DNA from: Paenibacillus sp. FSL R5-0341
GTDB taxonomy: Bacteria > Bacillota > Bacilli > Paenibacillales > Paenibacillaceae
Reading direction: 5' to 3'
DNA length: 64,000 bases
NCBI RefSeq assembly: GCF_037975235.1
Contig: NZ_CP150241.1
Coordinates: forward strand, 992,001 to 1,056,000
Shown: in pieces, positions 35,034 through 44,325 of the stretch
How the letters are laid out: each line of letters starts with the position of its first letter
How positions within the stretch are numbered: position 1 is the stretch's first letter
The notes under the pieces: model-generated
The model's input: the letters and a program-made list of their open reading frames with translations, nothing else
The model's database searches: none
Told to the model about the DNA's origin: nothing
Translations under genes and position numbers: made by a program

Positions 35034-35621
35034 ATGAATAATATTATCAAGAAAACTTTTTCTGGTATTTTGGCATTAATTCTATTGTTTAACGTAATTG
35101 GCTTATCCTCAGCAAGTGCTAACAACGAAGAAAGTACATATCAGTACTCTGGTTCTGAGTTTGCGGAGTTGGAGAAAACCTTGTATCTTATTGAGGCAAT
35201 CCCTGATGAAGTTGTTGAGAAAGGTGCTCAAGCAACTGCAAAATGGCTGAGTTCTTATACAGGTGATAAGTATATTACGGATGGAGATAAATTTTATAAT
35301 CTATCAAAAGAAGATGTCATTAGCACAATGGGTGTTGTTGGCTGTACATCTGCAGTAGGATTGGCGATTGCTGAAAATCTTTTTGCTTTCGCAAAGATTG
35401 CAAAAATTAAGGATGTAATTAAAGCTGGTGGAGGCGTAACGAAATTTATCGGAAACCTTGTTCCAGCATTCAAAGTAGCTAAAAATGAATGGGGCTACAG
35501 TGCATCTTCAGCCATTGGTTATGCAGTTAAATTTGCAGCAAAAGATGCGGGACCTGAGTTAATCAGCGCAGCAATTGGATTCTTTAGTATTGGTGATATC
35601 TACTCTTCTTGTTTTGAATGA
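35034..35621 (+). CDS. Secreted 195-aa protein, bacteriocin-like candidate
   Basis: Signal peptide KKTFSGILALILLFNVIGLSSASA then an about 165-residue mature protein. The first half is acidic and helical (SEFAELEKTLYLIEAIP). The second half is amphipathic and rich in Gly, Ala and Lys (VGLAIAENLFAFAKIAKI, KAGGGVTKFIGNLVPAFKVA) and ends with ISAAIGFFSIGDIYSSCFE, with two cysteines. GGAGG precedes ATG 35034. The gene is more AT-rich than the surrounding hydrolase and ABC genes, which suggests transfer. The family is not recognised; a membrane-active secreted peptide or an autolysin-like helper are guesses. A weak TTGAAT-15-TATAAA pair lies just upstream. Confidence 0.6.
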   Translation: MNNIIKKTFSGILALILLFNVIGLSSASANNEESTYQYSGSEFAELEKTLYLIEAIPDEVVEKGAQATAKWLSSYTGDKYITDGDKFYNLSKEDVISTMGVVGCTSAVGLAIAENLFAFAKIAKIKDVIKAGGGVTKFIGNLVPAFKVAKNEWGYSASSAIGYAVKFAAKDAGPELISAAIGFFSIGDIYSSCFE

Positions 35622-36029
35622 AGAACTAGTCACTAAAACCAAAAAATAAATATTCAAAAGGAATCTTGGGTTTGTTTCGGTTAAACGGGACTTACCCATT
35701 TTTTTTATTTTGACCCAATTTCAGAGAGATTAGGTGGAATTGTTCTCTTTTATAATTACATAGCACGTATATACACTTAAGCAAAGATTTTAATTTTTTA
35801 CGGCGACTGTTTCTTGCTCATGCTATCAGGACGTAACTATGACATCTTACGTATCACGAAAAAATCGTTCCTTCATGGATCGAGTTTTTCGTATTGCACT
35901 AACTTACAAATCGTTCTTTTGGATACGAAGTGTAAGTCTTGCATGCCATAAATTGGCTTGAAGGTTCCAGATAGTGTAATCTGGAGATTATGAAAACCCA
36001 TTTGAACGAGAAGGGATCGGGATGATTCA
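35622..36029. other. 408-bp gene-free region
   Basis: Contains a weak terminator (TGGGT 35667-35671 with ACCCA 35694-35698 around GTTT/AAAC, then eight T) that would end the 35034 gene. A second inverted repeat (ACGAAAAA with TTTTTCGT around 35857-35890) lies further on. Otherwise nothing is recognised. GAGAAGGGATCGGG before 36030 is the AlaX ribosome-binding region. Confidence 0.45.
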
Positions 36030-37208
36030 ATGACGCAAAAAATCTATTATGACTCTGCTTACACCAGAGAGTGGCATACAACGATTACAGGCAGAGTGGA
36101 CAAGGAAGACGGAGTATATGTCACGCTGGCGGAGACTGCTTTTTACCCGCATGGGGGTGGACAACCTTGTGATCTGGGGCAAATTGGCGGCATCGCTGTG
36201 CTGGATGTGAACATCGAAGATGGAGAGGTGTGGCATAAGCTGGAACGCGCCCCTGAACAGACTGAAGTACAATGTGAGATTGACTGGGAGCGAAGATTCG
36301 ATCATATGCAGCAGCATACGGGTCAACATTTGTTATCGGCAATCACTCTGAAGTTGACTGAAGCGATGACGCTCAGTTTCCATCTTGGAACGGAGTATGA
36401 CACGATTGATGTGGCGGCGGCTGAACTGGGAGCGGATCAATTGACTGCCATTGAACAAGAAGTGAATCGTCAGATCTATCGTAACGCTCGTATCAACACT
36501 TCATGGGTTACAGCAGAAGAGGCGGCACAATTGCCACTGGTGAAGCAGCCTACGGTAACAGAAGACATTCGCATCGTCGAGATCGAAGGTGTAGAGTATA
36601 ACGCCTGCGGCGGAACGCATGTGTCGGCGATAGGTGAGATCGGCATCATCAAACTGCTGAAAACCGAAAAAGTGAAGGGCGGCACCCGCATTTATTTCAA
36701 ATGTGGAACAAGAGCGCTGAATGAATTTACATCCACACAAAACGTGCTCAATAGCATCATGGTTAAATTAAAGACCAGCAAGGACGAATTGTTGGAGCGC
36801 ATTGAGAAAATGGAGCAGGAGCAAAAACAGCTGCAAACCGAGCTGAATGCAGTGAAAACAACCAATGATGCCTATTATGCGGAGGAACTTCTGGCTGCTC
36901 GGCAAGGGCTGGTGATTGCTCAAGTCTTTGAAGACAAATCGCTCAAGGATATGCAGAGCCTGGCTACCAAGCTGACGGCAGACCATGAGGGACTTGTACT
37001 GTTCGCCAGCATCTCGGAGGCCAAAGTCGTTCTCGCACAGAACGGACAGCCGCCTGAATGGGCGTGTGGACCTTTCTTCAAAGGCAATCTTGGAGCCTAC
37101 CAAGGCAAAGGTGGAGGTAGTGAAAAGATGGCTCAGGCAGGCTTTGCCAGCAGCGAAGATGCGCTCGCCTTTTATGAGTTCACCAAGGACCAGTTGGGAC
37201 ATCACTGA
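36030..37208 (+). CDS. Alanyl-tRNA editing protein AlaX-L with DHHA1 domain
   Basis: 392 aa. It hydrolyses Ser-tRNA(Ala) or Gly-tRNA(Ala) made in error by alanyl-tRNA synthetase. The N-terminal half has FYPHGGGQPCDLG, the zinc-site HTGQH (His96, His100), and ACGGTHV (Cys193, His197), together the four-ligand editing site. Residues about 240-290 form a coiled coil (ELLERIEKMEQEQKQLQTEL), and the C-terminal DHHA1 domain includes GAYQGKGGGS, which binds the tRNA elbow. The presence of both domains marks the long AlaX-L type. A 108-bp gap separates it from the zinc-ribbon gene. Confidence 0.93.
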   Translation: MTQKIYYDSAYTREWHTTITGRVDKEDGVYVTLAETAFYPHGGGQPCDLGQIGGIAVLDVNIEDGEVWHKLERAPEQTEVQCEIDWERRFDHMQQHTGQHLLSAITLKLTEAMTLSFHLGTEYDTIDVAAAELGADQLTAIEQEVNRQIYRNARINTSWVTAEEAAQLPLVKQPTVTEDIRIVEIEGVEYNACGGTHVSAIGEIGIIKLLKTEKVKGGTRIYFKCGTRALNEFTSTQNVLNSIMVKLKTSKDELLERIEKMEQEQKQLQTELNAVKTTNDAYYAEELLAARQGLVIAQVFEDKSLKDMQSLATKLTADHEGLVLFASISEAKVVLAQNGQPPEWACGPFFKGNLGAYQGKGGGSEKMAQAGFASSEDALAFYEFTKDQLGHH

Positions 37209-37316
37209 TTCGCATTTTCTTTTACGACAGGCAGGCAGTATTGAAATATGAGTAAGGGACAAGCACGTCACATTGTGGCGTGTTTTCCATTGCCAATAGT
37301 TGAAGGAGGTTGGAAT

Positions 37317-38621
37317 ATGACAGAACGAATTCAGTGTATACGAGAAGGGTGTACAAATACCATTCTGCCAGCAACAGCGGCGAAAACGGGTGGCTATTGC
37401 ATGCCTTGCAAGCAGGAGATGGAACGAGAGGAGCGCCAGAGATACACTGAAGCGAATCGACGTGACGTGAACTTGTATGCGGGGATCATAGACCCGGTGG
37501 AAATTTTGAAAATCATGCACGAACCTCAGGTTCGCGATCCGCTAATTCGTTATGTGCCATATGAACAATCTAAGGAACAAGTATATCTGTCCTTGTCTGT
37601 AGAGCAACAAGATCAGATGAAGGACTATGCGATGCAACGGATTCGTACAGGTGATGAAGATACAGGCAAAGACATTCTGGTATATCTGGTCTGCTACCAT
37701 GATATATCGTTGACTGCCGAAATTCCTGAGCTGCTGGAACAGGAGATCTATTATCCTTCCATTTTGTATAAAAGTGCCTCGGGTGAGGCACGTGATCATC
37801 TCTTGCAGCAGGTGAATACCGATGATGAGAAGCGTAACCATATTTTGCTCATGCTTGCTCATATCAGTGATGATGTTGTTGTGCAGCAGTTCCGGCAGTG
37901 GAGACAGTCTCCGCCATCATGGACGAGTGAGTTGTACGTTGCACCAGAGCACTACACCAATGAAGCTGGTTGGGAGCTCACGAAAGACGGGCAGCGCAGG
38001 GAATTATTCATCACCCCAAGTTATTCACTCTATAAAGTAAAAGAGAATGAAGGAGCTAGCGTGGAATCATTCGGAGATTCATTCTCGTTGCTGACCCCTA
38101 GTGCCAATTGCTGTCCATGGTGTGGTAGTGCGTTAACCACCTTAATTAGTCTGGATGTTAAGCATCCAGCATTGAATGACGTTTCTTGGCATGCTCAGCA
38201 ACTTCAGATACAGACTTGCGTGATATGCAGCAGTTATGGTGTGGTTTACATGGAGATGGACGCAGCAGGGGAACCGTTATGGAGCTCGCATAATGTTATG
38301 CATGTGGGAATGAACGAGATTGACCTAGACGACTATGGTAAACTTGCACAGGATGCTGGGCGTCAGTTTCAGATTGCGACTTCATCACGTCATGCGTTCC
38401 ATGCCAGTGAATGGGCGATGGAGCCATCGTTATCTCAGGTCGGCGGACATCCGGGATGGGTTCAGGATGCGGAGTATCCAACATGTCCGGGCTGTTCCAC
38501 GAGAATGAAGGCCGTCGCACAACTGGATTGGGGCGAAATTGAGGAATATGGTGAGGGCATGTATTACATGTTCCTATGTGAGCCGTGTCAGATGACTGCC
38601 GTATCCTACCAGCAATCTTGA
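37317..38621 (+). CDS. Zinc-ribbon-rich uncharacterised protein (DUF1963-like C-terminus)
   Basis: 434 aa. ATG 37317 has AAGGAGGT 6 bases upstream; the in-frame ATG at 37248 has no site. Five cysteine pairs suggest several zinc ribbons: CIREGC and CMPC at the N-terminus, CCPWC in the middle, CVIC, then CPGC and CEPC at the end. The segment VGGHPGWVQDAEYPTCPGC followed by MKAVAQLDW resembles the end of YwqG/DUF1963 proteins. The function is unknown; no enzyme motif or membrane segment is visible. It stands alone and ends at a bidirectional hairpin. Confidence 0.7.
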   Translation: MTERIQCIREGCTNTILPATAAKTGGYCMPCKQEMEREERQRYTEANRRDVNLYAGIIDPVEILKIMHEPQVRDPLIRYVPYEQSKEQVYLSLSVEQQDQMKDYAMQRIRTGDEDTGKDILVYLVCYHDISLTAEIPELLEQEIYYPSILYKSASGEARDHLLQQVNTDDEKRNHILLMLAHISDDVVVQQFRQWRQSPPSWTSELYVAPEHYTNEAGWELTKDGQRRELFITPSYSLYKVKENEGASVESFGDSFSLLTPSANCCPWCGSALTTLISLDVKHPALNDVSWHAQQLQIQTCVICSSYGVVYMEMDAAGEPLWSSHNVMHVGMNEIDLDDYGKLAQDAGRQFQIATSSRHAFHASEWAMEPSLSQVGGHPGWVQDAEYPTCPGCSTRMKAVAQLDWGEIEEYGEGMYYMFLCEPCQMTAVSYQQS

Positions 38622-38638
38622 TAGCAGATTGCAACAAC

Positions 38639-38684
38639 AAAAAGGGGCATCCCGTAAGTTCTGAACATAATGGGGGGCCCCTTT
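38639..38684. terminator. Bidirectional hairpin terminator between zinc-ribbon gene and DUF1801 gene
   Basis: AAAGGGGC (38641-38648) pairs with GCCCCTTT (38677-38684), with an inner CCC/GGG stem. The T-run is longer on the minus strand (GCCCCTTTTTG), so it mainly ends the minus-strand pair. Confidence 0.7.
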
Positions 38685-38703
38685 GATGTAACGCCAGAGC
38701 TTC

Positions 38704-39051
38704 CTACAAGTCCGCAGATGCCTGCTTTAACAAACCAGCCAACCATTCATAGTCCGGCGTATCTTTTTCCTTGAGCTTGATCGTTTTACGCTCTTCCGGG
38801 CCTTCGAATATTCCATCGGGTAGATCAAGTCCGGTTGCATGGAAGATGGTGAAAGACACGGCCTGTTTGGATGGCGAGATGACCGCAGCGTACTTTCCGT
38901 TTTTCAAAAAATGAGGTTTCTTGTATTGCACGCGTTCCTGCACGTCAGGGATGGTATCATGCACCAACTGACGCAGTTGTCCAGCGACTTCTACTTGCCA
39001 GGGGATCTGAATCTGTTCAATAAACGCAGTGACTTCTACATTCTTGGTCAT
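38704..39051 (-). CDS. DUF1801-family protein (YdhG-like)
   Basis: 115-aa cytoplasmic protein. The pattern RQLVHDTIPDVQERVQYKKPHFLKNGKYAAVISPSK is the core of the DUF1801 fold, a small alpha/beta protein of unknown biochemical role. ILPD-type positions and a closing KLKEKDTPDYEWLAGLLKQA complete the usual length. Its ATG overlaps the stop of the upstream GNAT gene by four bases (39048-39051), so the two are translated as a coupled pair. No ligand site can be named. Confidence 0.85.
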   Translation of the reverse strand: MTKNVEVTAFIEQIQIPWQVEVAGQLRQLVHDTIPDVQERVQYKKPHFLKNGKYAAVISPSKQAVSFTIFHATGLDLPDGIFEGPEERKTIKLKEKDTPDYEWLAGLLKQASADL

Positions 39052-39623
39052 GCTTGTTCACCCTCCGTATGGATTGGATTGTGTGCTTCCCATTCTGGTC
39101 TTAGGATTCCCATCATCAAGCGGTCGTAACGCTTCCCATCACGATATACAGCGGAGCGTGCCCGACCTTCCAACTGAAAACCAACCTTCTCATAGGAACG
39201 GATTGCTTTGGCATTGTAGGCGATGACATCGAGGCCAACCCGGTCCAGATTCATTTCATGGAATGCATATCGTAAAATAAGATTCAACGCTTCCGTACCA
39301 TATCCCTTGTTGCGATGTTCGGCAAGTCCGATGCCAATGGCAAGCTGTCCGCAGCGGTTATTCCATTCAATACTGTGAATGACGACAAAACCAATCAGCG
39401 TATCCTCTTCATGCGTGCGCAGTCTAAAGTAGACTTCCTTGTTCTTCGTTTCGCCCTCATCTTCCAACTGTTTCTCTGAATAGGGAATGGCCAGATCAGT
39501 ATCCACATTCCGAAGGTACTCCGGATCTTCGTTCCATTGCAGCATGGTCTGCACGTCTTCAGGACGTGGTGGCGTCATCTTTAATCGTTTGCTATAAAAC
39601 AGGTTATCCGTAGTGAGTGTCAT
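39048..39623 (-). CDS. GNAT-family N-acetyltransferase (RimJ/RimL-like)
   Basis: 191 aa. It transfers an acetyl group from acetyl-CoA to an amine. The pattern MTPPRPEDVQTMLQWNEDPEYLRN, the acetyl-CoA loop LAEHRNKGYGTEAL (R/QxxGxG/A type) and AYNAKAIRSYEKVGFQLEGRAR follow RimJ/RimL and spermidine/streptothricin-like enzymes. The acceptor is unknown. It is the first gene of a two-gene minus-strand unit with the DUF1801 gene. A CTCC run upstream is a moderate ribosome-binding site. Confidence 0.9.
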   Translation of the reverse strand: MTLTTDNLFYSKRLKMTPPRPEDVQTMLQWNEDPEYLRNVDTDLAIPYSEKQLEDEGETKNKEVYFRLRTHEEDTLIGFVVIHSIEWNNRCGQLAIGIGLAEHRNKGYGTEALNLILRYAFHEMNLDRVGLDVIAYNAKAIRSYEKVGFQLEGRARSAVYRDGKRYDRLMMGILRPEWEAHNPIHTEGEQA

Positions 39624-39878
39624 AGGGGTCTCCTTTAAATTAAGTTAAGCTTGCTTCACCGTAGTTTCACATGTAACTCTATGTATATTTCGCAATAGAC
39701 CTCGCCCCTTTGGCATCTGATAGCCTCATCATAATGGAAATTACAGGTGAATCACAATAGCGTATTTCAGTGGATTTATGTGGTCTATTGTCATGAAACC
39801 TAACATGGTAGTAATATGAAATAATCGATATACATTCAATGACAGAACCAATAAAAATGTCGGCAGGAGTGATACGTT

Positions 39879-40334
39879 TTGGAGATCAAAGTGGATGATT
39901 TGAGTGGAGCACAAGTTAAAGCATTAATCGCAGAGCACTTGCAAGGGATGGCAGCGGACTCCCCACCAGAGAGTATTCATGCGTTGAATCTGGATGGACT
40001 CAAGAAGCCCGAAATTACTTTCTGGTGCGCATGGGAAGGGGACGACTTGCTCGGTTGCGGGGCTATCAAAGAACTTAATTCGGAACATGCAGAATTGAAG
40101 TCGATGCGTACCGCTTCGGCTCATCTGAGAAAAGGCGTAGCGAGAAAAATTTTGGCCCATATTATGGACGTTGCTGTAGAACGTGGTTATAAGCGAATCA
40201 GTCTGGAGACGGGCTCAATGGACTCATTTATTCCGGCACGGAAGTTGTATGAAGATTTCGGATTCGAATATTGCGAACCCTTCGCGGATTATATATTGGA
40301 CCCGAACAGCGCATTTATGACGAAAAGAATCTAA
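39879..40334 (+). CDS. GNAT-family N-acetyltransferase (YjdJ/YsnE-like)
   Basis: 151 aa from TTG 39879, with GCAGGAG 9 bases upstream. The loop AHLRKGVARKILAHIM is the acetyl-CoA binding element, preceded by ELKSMRT, and the C-terminal SLETGSMDSFIPARKLYEDFGFEYCEPF is typical of the PaiA/YsnE group. The acceptor is not known. It is monocistronic, ending in a terminator at 40351. Confidence 0.88.
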   Translation: MEIKVDDLSGAQVKALIAEHLQGMAADSPPESIHALNLDGLKKPEITFWCAWEGDDLLGCGAIKELNSEHAELKSMRTASAHLRKGVARKILAHIMDVAVERGYKRISLETGSMDSFIPARKLYEDFGFEYCEPFADYILDPNSAFMTKRI

Positions 40335-40350
40335 ATTGATCCATATGAGA

Positions 40351-40388
40351 AACCAGTATTCTGTTTTTTTACAGGACGCTGGTTTTTT
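40351..40388 (+). terminator. Terminator after GNAT gene
   Basis: Outer stem AACCAG/CTGGTT with inner CTGT/ACAG, followed by TTTTTT. The rest of the gap to 40679 contains a CCCTATT (40550-40556) / AATAGGG (40605-40611) inverted repeat and a 15-codon ORF near 40496 that has no support. Confidence 0.7.
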
Positions 40389-40679
40389 AATTTTGCAACA
40401 TATCATACATATTGAAATTTGGAAAAAGAGTACAATACACTCAATGACGCAACATAGACCATGCTATGAAAAGGGTGGAGGTAGTGGTGCTTGGATGATT
40501 ATACGCAGATTGCTTCGTGCCATTGTGGGGTATAAAACATAGGTTGTGTCCCTATTCGTTTGGGATGAATTGGCCATAAGGAACTTCTGGGCTGATTGAT
40601 GGACAATAGGGTATACTGGACATTATGTCTATGAAACAAGACAGCATTACAGACGTTTTTTACATCAGGAGGACTTGAA

Positions 40680-42032
40680 TTGGCTCAGACAGAAGGAACA
40701 CTACAGAAGAAGCTTAAACCAAGACACATCAGTTTTATGGCTATGGGTGGTGTCATTGGAACCGGAATTTTCAAAGGCAGTGCAGAGACGATTGGACTCG
40801 CTGGTCCGGGCGTGATCGTCACGTACATTTTTGCCGGATTATTGCTGCTGGTCGTTATGGCCGCGATGGCGGAGATGGCTACGGTGTACAAGAACAAAAA
40901 TATGAAAGACTTCGTGCAGGAAGCATTCGGTAGCAGAGTGTCCTTTGTTATGGGATGGATGTACTGCTTTCTATGGTTATCGGTGTGTGTCATTGAAGTG
41001 ATTGCCGCCGGGAGCTTTTTGCAGTATTGGTTCAGTGAAGTACCGCTGTGGATGCTGAGTCTGGCTTGTGCGGCGTTCATTATACTGGTTAATCTGCTCA
41101 GTGTGGGTGTGTTCGGGGAATTTGAGTTTTGGCTAGCCGGGATCAAAATTGCCATGATCATTATTTTTATCTTCTTGGGTGCAGGATTGATCTTTGGCAT
41201 TATTCCAAGTGATAACACCCCTTATCTGCAAAATTACACGCAAGCAGGTGGGTTCTTCCCGAACGGATGGTCATCGATCTTCTCGGCACTGCTTGTGGTC
41301 ATGTTCTCCTATGGGGGATCGGAGCTGATTGGTCTGACCCTGACCGAGACGGAAAATGCAGAAAAGGTTATGCCCAAAATCGTAGGCAATTTCATGCTCA
41401 GAATTATTCTGTTCTTCACCTTGCCGATTCTCATCATCTGTGGACTCATCCCTTGGAATGAGATCGGGCCGGAGAGCAGTCCGTTTGTGCAGGTGCTCGC
41501 CTCTACGGGACTGCCGGGAGCGGCACACATTATGAACTTTATTTTGGTGACGGCGGTTCTGTCTGCTGCGAATTCAGGGATCTACGGTGCATCCCGGATG
41601 ATGCACTCCATGGCAGTAGGCGGGGAAGCTCCAAAGGCATTGTCACAGACGAATCGCAACGGCAGCCCTGTTAACACACTTCTGGTGTGCTCGGTCGTAC
41701 TGCTTGGAGGTTCTTTGCTTGGCCTGTTCGCGCAGGATCAACTGTTCCGGGTATTGCTCGCAGTTCCGGGATTTGTCGTAATCCTTGTGTGGATCTGTAT
41801 TGCCTCATCGCAGTTGAAACTGCGGAAAAGATATCCGGTTCAACCGACCTTCAAAGTCTGGGGATTCCCCTACATAACCGGAGTCGTTGTACTATGTCTG
41901 AGTGTGATTGCGGTGATGTTTGTGTTTGATGAAGGTAATCGGTTCAGTATTAGCATCTGTCTTGCCGTGCTTGCGTTGCTCATTATCTGGTCCCTGATTC
42001 GATTCAGGAAGACAAATGGACGAACAGTTTAA
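40680..42032 (+). CDS. Amino acid permease, APC superfamily (AAT type)
   Basis: 450-aa permease with 12 hydrophobic segments. The N-terminal LKPRHISFMAMGGVIGTGIFKGSAETIGLAGPG contains the GxIGxGIF substrate motif of helix 1; SYGGSELIGLTLTETENAEKVMPK and ANSGIYGASRMMHSMA are the other AAT-family blocks. It resembles proline-, GABA- and lysine-type importers; the substrate is not determined. TTG 40680 is used, with AGGAGG 7 bases upstream. A terminator follows. Confidence 0.92.
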   Translation: MAQTEGTLQKKLKPRHISFMAMGGVIGTGIFKGSAETIGLAGPGVIVTYIFAGLLLLVVMAAMAEMATVYKNKNMKDFVQEAFGSRVSFVMGWMYCFLWLSVCVIEVIAAGSFLQYWFSEVPLWMLSLACAAFIILVNLLSVGVFGEFEFWLAGIKIAMIIIFIFLGAGLIFGIIPSDNTPYLQNYTQAGGFFPNGWSSIFSALLVVMFSYGGSELIGLTLTETENAEKVMPKIVGNFMLRIILFFTLPILIICGLIPWNEIGPESSPFVQVLASTGLPGAAHIMNFILVTAVLSAANSGIYGASRMMHSMAVGGEAPKALSQTNRNGSPVNTLLVCSVVLLGGSLLGLFAQDQLFRVLLAVPGFVVILVWICIASSQLKLRKRYPVQPTFKVWGFPYITGVVVLCLSVIAVMFVFDEGNRFSISICLAVLALLIIWSLIRFRKTNGRTV

Positions 42033-42054
42033 TATTTGTGACATTAACATGTAA

Positions 42055-42095
42055 AACACCACAACATCTCGGCGCTCGCGTCGGGGTGTTTTTTT
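42055..42095 (+). terminator. Terminator after amino acid permease
   Basis: AACACC/GGTGTT outer stem with a GC-rich CGGCG/CGTCG inner stem, followed by seven T. Confidence 0.75.
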
Positions 42096-42329
42096 CTATC
42101 ATTTTTTGCTGCAAGGAACGTAAACAAATCCTAAGAAATGAAGCCTAAATGCAGCTCCAATGATCAAAGCTACCACAGCCATGATAGCGTTTTTATGTAA
42201 ACCCAATATTTTCTTGCCTAAATCGACATATTCGTTTACTATTTTCCCATACTTAGTGCTTCAAGCATGCGTTTTTTGGGTAGCGCCTAGTCAAAAAGGC
42301 TTGGGTTCACGGGAGAGGAAGAGGAGCGG

Positions 42330-44084
42330 ATGATCGGTTTTTTTAGAAAACGTTTGGTTGTACGCATTGTTGCAGTAGTTACATTGGTCATTACGATAAT
42401 AGCCGTTGGAAGCATGCTGTTACAGGTGGCTAATATGAAGCTAGCTGCGCAGGAGGCCATTTCGAGTTACAATATCCAGATTGCTCAGAGTTATGTGAAT
42501 CAGCTGGATACAGCATCTTATGCCGAGTTTGCCAAGGACCCCAAGGAGAATGACGAATTCTTGAAGATTCGTGATGAACTGGATGACTTTCGTGTAAGTA
42601 TTGGTGCAATGTATGTGTATTTCGTCAAAATAGATGACAAAGGTACGCCACTTATTATGGTTGATGGCATGAAGGATGCAGATAAAGCCTCACCGATTAA
42701 TGAAGTAACGGATGTGCCGCAAGATGCTGTTCAGAAGCTGTTGCAGGGGCAGACAGCCAGTTCTTCGATTATTAACAATGAAGAGTACGGTGACTATATT
42801 TCCTCTTACGCTCCCATGCTGGATAGTAATGGGGCTGTAACAGGTGTGATTGGTATTGATACGGCGGTATCGGTGATCGGAAGCATTGAGTCAGATATTA
42901 TGAAATCAAGTATTCCCTTCTATGCTTTATTGTTACTAATTACACTTATAGGCATTGCTGTTGTCATGTGGTTTATCGTAAGGGGACTGCGACCACTTCA
43001 ACCGCTGAAGGCGAGTGTGGAAAAAATGGCACAGGGTGAGCTTGCAGAAGCGAATCAAATTTTGACGTCGTATCGTTTGCGGAGCGAAGATGAGATTGGA
43101 ACGACATACCAAGCGATGATACATATGTCCGGAAATTTGAATAAAATTGTAAGTAACATGGTTGAAGGGGTAGCCGTAACCACAGATATTTTATCGGAAT
43201 CAACCAAGGAATTTAATCGCAGTACCGAAGAGATGCTTGAGATGAGCAAGACGGTTGATCAGTCTGTCGAACAGATTAGACAGGGTGCACATACTCAGAA
43301 GCAGGGTGCGAGCGATAGCGCGCATGCGATGGAAGAAATCGCAAAAGGCATAACGGATATATCCGAATCCTCGATGGTTGTATCAGATGCGGCAACAAGC
43401 GCGCTTGCTACGGCGGAGTCGGGTAAACAGAGCATGTCACTGATGAAAACACAGATGGAGAGCATCTCGAATGTCTCAGGTGAAGTTGTAGCGATGGTTC
43501 AGGTGCTGAACAACTACTCCGAGGAAATTGGTGGTGCGCTGCATACGGTTCGTGATTTTGCGAGTCAGACGAAGCTGCTTGCGCTTAATGCATCCATTGA
43601 GGCAGCACATGCAGGAGAACACGGCAAAGGTTTTGCGGTTGTGGCGGACGAAGTTCGGAAGCTTGCGGAGGCTTCAAGCACATCCATGGAACTGATCTCG
43701 AACCTGCTGCTTCGCATTCAACAAGAATCACAGCAGATCGGCTCACGGATGGGCGTTACCGCAACGGAGATTGGGCAAGGTGTTACGATTACCGCAGAAG
43801 CGGAGCTAGCATTCGCCCATGTGGTTGATGCGTTCCAACTGGTGACCCGTCGCATTCAGGAAGTCTCTGCGGCGGCAGAGGAAATTTCGGCAGGATCGGA
43901 AGAGGCTGCAGCCTCGGTCAATACGATCTCCCAGATTTCAGCCGGGGTGTCAGATCATTCGGATGAAATCTATCGCTTGATGCGTGAACAGTCGGCCATG
44001 TTCAACAGGGTGGCGCAGACCTCCACCATGCTGGAGCAGCAGACCAGCGAGATGAGCGAAGCCGTGCGAAAAGTGAAAGTATAA
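42330..44084 (+). CDS. Methyl-accepting chemotaxis protein
   Basis: 584-aa transmembrane receptor. TM1 at about 10-30, an extracellular single- or double-Cache-like sensor (about 35-190; [18 protein letters not shown] and [17 protein letters not shown]), TM2 at about 194-216, a HAMP domain ([21 protein letters not shown]), then a long coiled coil. The signalling tip is [31 protein letters not shown], the CheA/CheW contact. The last residues lack the usual pentapeptide tether. The ligand is unknown. GAGGAG lies 5-8 bases upstream of ATG 42330. The gene is monocistronic. Confidence 0.93.
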   Translation: MIGFFRKRLVVRIVAVVTLVITIIAVGSMLLQVANMKLAAQEAISSYNIQIAQSYVNQLDTASYAEFAKDPKENDEFLKIRDELDDFRVSIGAMYVYFVKIDDKGTPLIMVDGMKDADKASPINEVTDVPQDAVQKLLQGQTASSSIINNEEYGDYISSYAPMLDSNGAVTGVIGIDTAVSVIGSIESDIMKSSIPFYALLLLITLIGIAVVMWFIVRGLRPLQPLKASVEKMAQGELAEANQILTSYRLRSEDEIGTTYQAMIHMSGNLNKIVSNMVEGVAVTTDILSESTKEFNRSTEEMLEMSKTVDQSVEQIRQGAHTQKQGASDSAHAMEEIAKGITDISESSMVVSDAATSALATAESGKQSMSLMKTQMESISNVSGEVVAMVQVLNNYSEEIGGALHTVRDFASQTKLLALNASIEAAHAGEHGKGFAVVADEVRKLAEASSTSMELISNLLLRIQQESQQIGSRMGVTATEIGQGVTITAEAELAFAHVVDAFQLVTRRIQEVSAAAEEISAGSEEAAASVNTISQISAGVSDHSDEIYRLMREQSAMFNRVAQTSTMLEQQTSEMSEAVRKVKV

Positions 44085-44167
44085 CTTGAGTAAAGTGTAG
44101 CAATAGTAACACAAGAGGTAGTTAGAAAAGAGTCTGATTTGTTGTACAACCATTGTAACAAAACAAA

Positions 44168-44244
44168 GCAAAAAAAGTGTTCCACTCCTGGAGGAGTTGG
44201 TGTCCATCCCAAACTTCCTTCAAAGCGTGGAGCACTTTTTTTGC
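44168..44244. terminator. Long bidirectional terminator between chemoreceptor and convergent LysR gene
   Basis: GCAAAAAAAGTGTTCCAC (44168-44185) pairs with GTGGAGCACTTTTTTTGC (44227-44244), one mismatch, around a 41-base loop that contains a further CTCC/GGAG stem. Confidence 0.85.
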
Positions 44245-44325
44245 GTCAGCATTTTGCATAATTCGAATCATAACGCTCACGGTTGATTGAAAGACGCTCA
44301 GGTGATTTGTGAAAAATGCTCACAT

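Noticed and set aside
40490..40542. Micro-ORFs of 14-15 codons after a GGAGG near 40485
   Set aside because: Very short, no homology pattern, two overlapping frames equally possible.
42099..42260. Minus-strand open frame of about 53 codons with a hydrophobic stretch (AIMAVVALIIGAAF) between the permease terminator and the chemoreceptor
   Set aside because: No ATG/GTG/TTG start with a ribosome-binding site covers it, and no family is recognised; it may be a decayed gene but support is too weak.
42240..42329. Possible c-di-GMP riboswitch before the chemoreceptor
   Set aside because: The GGGTAGCGCC segment looked suggestive, but the conserved GEMM helices and ACGCAAAG core are absent.
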